64,000 nucleotides of DNA, from contig LR746276.1 in NCBI GenBank assembly GCA_902729315.2, positions 312,501 through 376,500 on the forward strand. The letters run 5' to 3'. This stretch comes from Spirodela intermedia. Its lineage: Eukaryota > Streptophyta > Magnoliopsida > Alismatales > Araceae. The notes beneath the pieces are model-generated. The model was not told where the DNA came from. It searched no databases and worked only from the letters and a program-made list of their open reading frames with translations. Each line of letters starts with the position of its first letter. Positions within the stretch are counted from its first letter, which is position 1. The translations under genes and the position numbers were made by a program. Below are positions 58,141 to 64,000 of this stretch, piece after piece.

Positions 58141-58218
58141 TAAGAAGAGGTAAACCTCAAACTGATCTCTTCACTAATTGTTCTTAGGGCTACACGAGGT
58201 TATGTATAACCTCTCAAG

Positions 58219-61200
58219 AAGGAATGCTTCGTTAAGGAATGCAAGGTTACTGAAGATGCGAAAGCCCTGTTTAACAGGTCCTCAGATCGAGGAAACACGA
58301 CTATAAGAGTGGAGGGGAGCTTAGGAGACAATCAACATAAGCTGCAATCCTCCTCAGTGACGAAAGGTGAGAAGAAATCCAAGAAGAATAAGAAAAATAA
58401 GAATGGGACGGCTGAAAGTACGGAAATTTCGGTGGATGAGGCCTCAAGTAAAGAAATGCCCGGCAAGGCTACGAAAAAACGGAAATTCAGGATAAACTCC
58501 GTGGAGAACGGACCCTCTGGTGATACACATGCAGATAGAAAGTCTTCTAAGGCATCCGATGCAAAGAGAAAGAGGGTGAAACCCGCTGGTCATAGAGAGA
58601 CAGATAGAAAGTCTCCTAAGGCACCCGATGCAAAGAGAAAGAGGGTGACCTTTTCAGGTCATGTTGAAGTATTTCCTTCAACTGCGGATGAGAAAAGTGC
58701 TGGCAAGTCCAATGAAGAGGATTTGGTACGTGGCAAAAGGTTCTCTGAAGAAGAAGATGAGATGATCAAGCAAGCTGTTCTTGATTACATAAAGGTCAGT
58801 TTCTCACACAATTCATTACAAGTATGGTACTTACCTCGCTGCAAAAGTTATGAGAGCTGTCGATCATGTTCCATGGAGGGATCCCTCCCTTCTCTCTCTG
58901 CCTCCCTCTATCTTTACTTCTCCAATATTTACACTGTCAGTTTCTTTCTATCAACCTTTATGGTCCGTGGTTATCTTGGAGCTTAGTCTTTTTCGATGGT
59001 AGTTTTTTTGTGTTACAGCATCTGGTGGCATTTTTTTTGGGATGCTGCTCGTATATGGCGTAAGCCAATCACTCTAGCTTATAAAATTTGCATGTTGGTA
59101 GGCGAGATATGTTATTATCAATAGTTCTGTGGTCGACTGTTATCAAGCTGTATAGGACTTTGAATGACTACTCCATCGTGAGAGCTGACCAAAGTTTATT
59201 TGTCCCTCTCTACAACACACTTTTTTTTTTTGGACTCTAGAAAGTTCGACTATTATATGGAAAATACGATTATCAACGCTACTTATTGATGAGAAAATGG
59301 TAATTACTTACCTGATCTGTTGCTTATTCTGTTTCCAAACTGGTACGCTCTCAAGAAGTAAATTCAAATTGGGAACCCAAACTTTTTCTGTTTCCAAGCT
59401 CGCCGTGGTTGCTACAATGAGTGTCTGGGGTTTGTCTTTTCTTAGGCTTGAGTTGTGCTCTTCTTGTTGAACACATATTTTATGGTTCTTGGGGTCGGTA
59501 TTTTAAAATGTATTATATAAATAGTGAATGCTATGGTAACCTTGGTCTACTGATTTTTATTGTCTGGAGTGTTCTGTGAAACGTTGGTCAAGGTTGAAAC
59601 CCAATTTCGTTTGGTTCTAGGACGACTCGCCAATGTTGTCACCGAGTGTTATCTCTGAAAAAAATGATTTGATGTGCACTGGAATGTGTGAGCATTGATT
59701 GGCATCTGCGCAGGCTTTGCAGTCAGTGTTCACTAATTCTCTCTTCTAAATAAAAAGGAGCTCGTACTCTACAGAAAATTTATATAGAGCTCTGAATTGA
59801 ATGCCTAGTATTCCTTTGATCAATGCATGATCTTTGTCTTAGTACGGGCCTGATGTACACTCTTTCATGTGTGTTTCTTTCCAGGAAAACAACTTGGGTG
59901 AGGATGGGCTGCAGATGGTTCTCCATTGTAGATCTCATCGGGAAGTTAGACATTGTTGGAGAGAAATTGGTAAATGCTAATGTCACAAATAATAGAGCAA
60001 TAGTGTCTTAACCACGCCTGCTTGCCAGCATGTTTATTGCACGTACTAATTGGGTCCTTCTGATCTAGATCTTCGCTTTTGTCCTTATTCCCTTATTAGT
60101 GGCCCTCTGTCAAGATAGCTTTTCGCAAGAATTGCCAAAAATTAACGGATATGTGAGGAGCCAGATTGAACTCTCAACAAGCATAAGTCATCTGGAATGA
60201 GCTAAGTCGTTGAAAATCACATTATTTTATGAATGGAATACAATGAAAAGATTGGCTGGCAAATGCCATTCTTGAACATGTAATCAATATAGTTAGATAT
60301 GAGAATGGTGACAAACATCTCTCTTTTTTTGTTTAGTTGCATCCTCTGACAGTAACTTTCTGCGCCTGCAGAGAGAAAAAACCTTCAAATCCAGAACCCA
60401 TTTTCTGCATCTCCATGTTTTCATACTTCTTTTCTACTGTCTTCTACAGCATTAGTCTCTCTCTCCACACTGCTTCTAGCTTCCTGTGCTAATCTTGATC
60501 CTATTGATTTAGTCTTATCGACTGTGTGGTCGTTTGCAGAGTTAATAACCCTTGTCATCGTATAACCTTTTCCCAGAAATGTGCCCATCTACTTTCTCAC
60601 GCATTCTGAAAAATCGATTGATGGATATGAGATGGAAATAGCATGGCCATGACCCGCTCTGATGTATTGCAATTCGGTAATTACCTTTATTGTGAAATTT
60701 GCTTGCTCCTCATCATTCTTTTTTGGTGATTTGAAGGAACCGCTTTACCTTGGAGGCCTCGGCAAAGTGTATACAATCGAGCACAAAATCTGTTTCGAAG
60801 GGGTGAGAAACGAAAGTGGAAACCCGAAGAATTGGATCTAGTCCGAAGGTAATTTTCATTATTGAGTCTCCTTAGGCCTCAAGCCAGCTTAGTATCACAG
60901 TGTGGATAAGCTTGCACTCATCATGCAGACTTTGCTTGTGCCCAGCACGCATCAATGGCTTTTATGCATTCAGAGTGCCCTTTAATTCTTTGAATCATGA
61001 AATTTTCAAATCCAGGTATCAGGATGAGCATGGATCAAAATGGAAGGAGATGGCCGAGCTGCTTGGCAAACACAGAACTCATGTCAAAGATGCATGGAGA
61101 AGAATAAGATTGGCTAGTCCAAAGAAAGGTACGTGAGTTCCTTGGCTTGATTTTTTTTCTTCGTCATTATCTTGGCATGCAGATGTAAAAAGAGCTGTAA

Positions 61201-63376
61201 TTGTCAGCACCATTTTCGGTGGCAATTATCTCACGTTCATGCCATTCGCATTGTTTATTCACTAAAATTATAAATATTTTAATTTGCTAACACCATAATT
61301 CATCCAACCTCATGATGCATACATGGTCATGAATTTGTCTGGTAAATTGCTGCCATGCATCTTGCGTCAGTGGTCTTCGTCACTCTGTGTTGCTATGAAA
61401 TGTCCCTATTATTTCGCCAACAAACCAGACGTACCAGGAGGTTTGGTGTTTTCTGGTATTTTCCCCTGATTTATCTTGCATAGTATAACAACTGTTATAA
61501 ATCGGATATCATGGACCAAAGGGCGTATGATGTAAGTCTTGCCGATCACAATATGCCAGGAAATCGATCAAATTTCTCTTGATCGTTTTTTTTTTTTTTC
61601 GACCAACCATTCCACGCAGGTCCGTTATGGCATTCTTATCGCTCCGGGTCAATGGCATTTCAGGCCTTGTTCACGTTCATCTTCTTCCACTTGATATTCG
61701 TCTGCAGATTGCTGCCTGTCTTCCTCCACTCCCTCTCATTCGATCTTCTCTCTCCCTCGTTATCTCTTACTGGATGTGTAGGAAGATTTGTCTCCTTACA
61801 ATGCAGTGCCCATGTAGAACCATCTCTTTAATTTGCTTTTCGTATGCGCTAACAACTGAATCAAATATGTGGATAATCGCGCCTGTTTTCTTCAAAATTT
61901 TATAACCTATTTTGGATATTTCCCTGCTTTCTCTATATTTTACCCAGTTGAGATTCTTGTCAAACGGAAATGGATCATACCCATTTGTTGATTCCACCTT
62001 TCCTGCTGCCATTCCTCCCATCTATGCATCTTATTATGGATAATTTTGCTGATTTATTAATTACGATTCAAGTTTCGGATATTTCGAAGTCCATTTTTTT
62101 CATCTTCTTGATACCTCTGACGCCATCAGAACGGCGCCATCTGCCCAGCAGCAAAAATGGCATGATCAGCCTTCGAACCGTGTTGATTCTGCTTTTAGTC
62201 GCCAGATCACCATTCAGCTGCTAGAGCTGGGTTTTGCAAGGTTTCTTCTGGGCGATTTGACTCTGGGCAGCCTTAATCTTCCAATAAAAAGGAAGTCCAC
62301 ATATCTGATATAGCTGGATTACCTGAAAAATACTGCTCTTGCGCAAGAAGCAAGTTGTTAATTTGATTCAGTTTTGAACAACCCAAAAACATCATCCGAC
62401 TGTTGTTCCAGAGGAGTTGCTCAGCTTGTTTTCATCGACTCCGATGCAGGGAAGTGGAGCCAGGAGGAGTACCAGACTCTGTTTGATCTGGTAAACATGG
62501 ATCTGCAGTTAAAAGCCTTTGAGGAGAAGCAGACCAAGCACGGAATGGTTATTATTAGCTCTTTCTCCCGCCCAAAATCCTGCATCTTCCATTCGTGATC
62601 CTCATCATTCCCACCTATCAATCTCCCCTTCCTCTTTGGCAGCTGAGGGAGAACATCTCGTGGGGAGCAATAAGCCAGAAGATGTCTTCTCGCTATGAAA
62701 TGGCCTGCTGCATGAAATGGTAGGATACTACCGAAGCTCATTCCTCCTCAGATCGTCGCACTGATCCCATCTTGCGGGAGGTGTTCGGAGTTGACTTTTT
62801 CTGGTGGGGGGGGGGGGGGGGGGGGGGGGGAAGGGGCTAATGTTCTTGGGAATTTCTCAGGTATTCGCAGTTGACTTCTCCCATGGTCGCCCAGGGCCTC
62901 TGGGCAGATGCCGATGATTATCTCATGATAGACGGGTAACGTCCTCTCATTCTGCGTTCCCTCCGACATCGCTTGTACATCTGCGGGTAGAATCTTCCCT
63001 GATTTGGATTTGGATTTGGATTGGCCTGTGTGTTGTCGCCGAGGCAGGCTCCTGCAGCTGGATGCGTGCTGCATAGAGGACGTTGACTGGGACAATCTTC
63101 TCGAGCACAGGTGGCTGCGCCCGTCGGACATGAATGCTCCCTGCTGTTCGTCTCCGCCCCATTTTTGGTAAAGATCTCTGAACTTCTGCCCGCTGACTTT
63201 GTCCCAGGTCCGGGGAGATCTGCTTGAAGCGGTGGAGGCAGATGGCGAGGCACATCGGCGGGACCAGGGAGAGGTCGTTCATGGAGCAGGTGGAGCTCCT
63301 CGCCACCCGCTACTGCCCCAACATGCTCGAATACCGGACGCAGAGCTTGAAGAAGTCCGCCGATGGCTCAGACTGA
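58219..63376 (+). CDS. Myb-like nuclear protein, resembling plant RNA polymerase I termination factor / DMTF1-like
   Basis: Nine exons with GT-AG borders and consistent phase: 58219-58794, 59885-59969, 60737-60848, 61016-61128, 62450-62547, 62643-62719, 62861-62935, 63048-63110, 63208-63376 (stop TGA 63374-63376). Exon 1 is basic (GEKKSKKNKKNKN, DAKRKRV), as in nuclear proteins, and ends GKRFSEEEDEMIKQAVLDYI. Myb/SANT-like repeats follow: HREVRHCWREIG; LPWRPRQSVYNRAQNLFRRG; KWKEMAELLGKHRTHVKDAWRRI; KWSQEEYQTLFDLVNMDLQ; then the conserved tail ACCMKWYSQLTSPMV and CIEDVDWDNLLEHRSGEIC. Known relatives act in rDNA transcription termination or DNA binding. The true start is unresolved: exon 1 is open from about 58219 but its first in-frame ATG is at 58456, so an upstream exon is likely. 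About 455 residues are readable. Confidence 0.88.
62806..62830 (+). repeat. Poly-G tract in a Myb-like gene intron
   Basis: About 25 consecutive G lie in the short intron 62720-62860, close to the acceptor at 62860. Length is uncertain because such runs are error-prone in sequencing. Confidence 0.9.
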
Positions 63377-63920
63377 TGCGGAATCTGAGGCTTCCGATCG
63401 CCGGGCGCTGTTGCTTTTTCCACTCGGCGAACTATGGAGATCTGCATCTAATTAAATTTGACCCAACAGGTCCAATTTCTTCGGGATAACCACGGGTGAG
63501 CTTAGACTGTAAATCGTCGCCGGCGGCGCCGCCACCGTCCACGGCGGAGTTAGGATGCGCGCCGTCTTTGTGGAGACGAGGGGGGAGGGAGGAATCTCTC
63601 TTTCGGGCACACGTGGCTCACATATGAGTTGTAGCTGTCGCCTGCAAATCTTTGAATGGGTTCCTCTGGAACCATTCACCGGGTGCGCACCGATTTTCAT
63701 AGGCTGCGTGCTCCTCCTCTCTGAGAGGACGAGTGGTTTGTCCGAGTCAGGAGCAGACGGTTCGAGACTAGCCTCGCCTCTCCAAACGTACTGTGCCCGA
63801 AGAGCAATGATACGCACGCGCTTGGGACTCCTAATCCTCACTTCGGGGGCTTACAACCTCCTCTTTTTTCGGAGGACTAAAGAAAAGAGGGAAAAAGAAA
63901 AAAAAGCCCAAAACAAAGCA
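63377..63920. other. 3' flank of the Myb-like gene, GC-rich
   Basis: Likely 3' UTR at first; from 63480 to 63850 it is CpG-rich, which would suit the promoter or leader of a next gene. Open frames exist on both strands but no domain is recognisable, so no gene is called. Confidence 0.4.
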
Positions 63921-63976
63921 GAGAGTGAGTGAGTGAGTGAGTGAGTGAGTGAGTGAGTGAGAGAGAGAGAGAGAGG
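63921..63976 (+). repeat. (GAGT)n/(GA)n microsatellite
   Basis: About nine GAGT units (63923-63958) run into a GA run. GA-rich tracts are common in plant 5' UTRs, so a plus-strand gene may begin just beyond the window (inference). Confidence 0.95.
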
Positions 63977-64000
63977 GAAAGAGAGTTGTGGAAGTGGCGG

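Noticed and set aside
58109-58149. Short first exon with ATG at 58109 and donor at 58150
   Set aside because: The donor is good, but its phase does not match either available acceptor near 58219-58222, so it was not added to the Myb gene model.
62748-63306. Minus-strand open frames under the last Myb exons
   Set aside because: They are antisense to exons with correct splice borders and conserved Myb-family protein sequence on the plus strand.
63452-63932. Open frames of about 125-129 codons on both strands near the right edge
   Set aside because: CpG-rich sequence has few stops by chance; no domain, no clear start context, and the two frames overlap each other.

Overview
The window looks like nuclear DNA of a flowering plant. 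It has GT-AG spliced exons, intronless plant-type subtilases, nested LTR retrotransposons with plant tRNA-Asp and tRNA-iMet primer sites, and strong C-to-T decay in the older repeats. The style suggests a monocot, and Zingiberales such as Musa or Ensete is my guess, but nothing in the sequence proves the species. No bacterial gene, CRISPR array, rRNA or complete tRNA gene was seen.

Layout. 1-5330: a broken Athila-type Ty3/gypsy element on the minus strand (RT/RNase H, protease, gag, PBS, 5' LTR) inserted in a short-LTR Ty1/copia element (5331-5738). 5740-10980: AT-rich DNA with diverged repeats. 11-30 kb: three tandem minus-strand subtilisin-like protease genes (about 11.9-14.1, 20.1-22.4 and 27.5-29.8 kb). 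Copies 1 and 2 are intact; copy 3 is frameshifted. Between them lie copia integrase/RT/RNase H relics and pieces of a Myb-like gene. 30-36 kb: AT-rich DNA with a relic Myb exon and another copy of the subtilase upstream module. 36.3-53.7 kb: a three-level retrotransposon nest. An old Athila relic is split by a short-LTR copia, which holds an Athila solo LTR and a young non-autonomous gag-only element (40050-48463) with near-identical LTRs and a 5-bp target duplication. 53.7-57.2 kb: older repeat debris. 58.2-63.4 kb: a plus-strand Myb-like gene resembling the RNA polymerase I termination factor/DMTF1-like family of plants, with nine phase-consistent exons.

How the parts relate. The subtilase (minus) and the Myb-like gene (plus) appear to have been divergent neighbours. 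Repeated tandem duplication had its right breakpoint inside Myb intron 1 and its left breakpoint just 3' of the subtilase, leaving a truncated Myb 5' region beside each extra subtilase. Copy 2 has a coding region like copy 1 but a 3' flank like copy 3, which points to gene conversion. The subtilases are predicted secreted serine proteases; the Myb-like protein is predicted to be nuclear. Their proximity looks like a product of duplication and does not imply a shared pathway.
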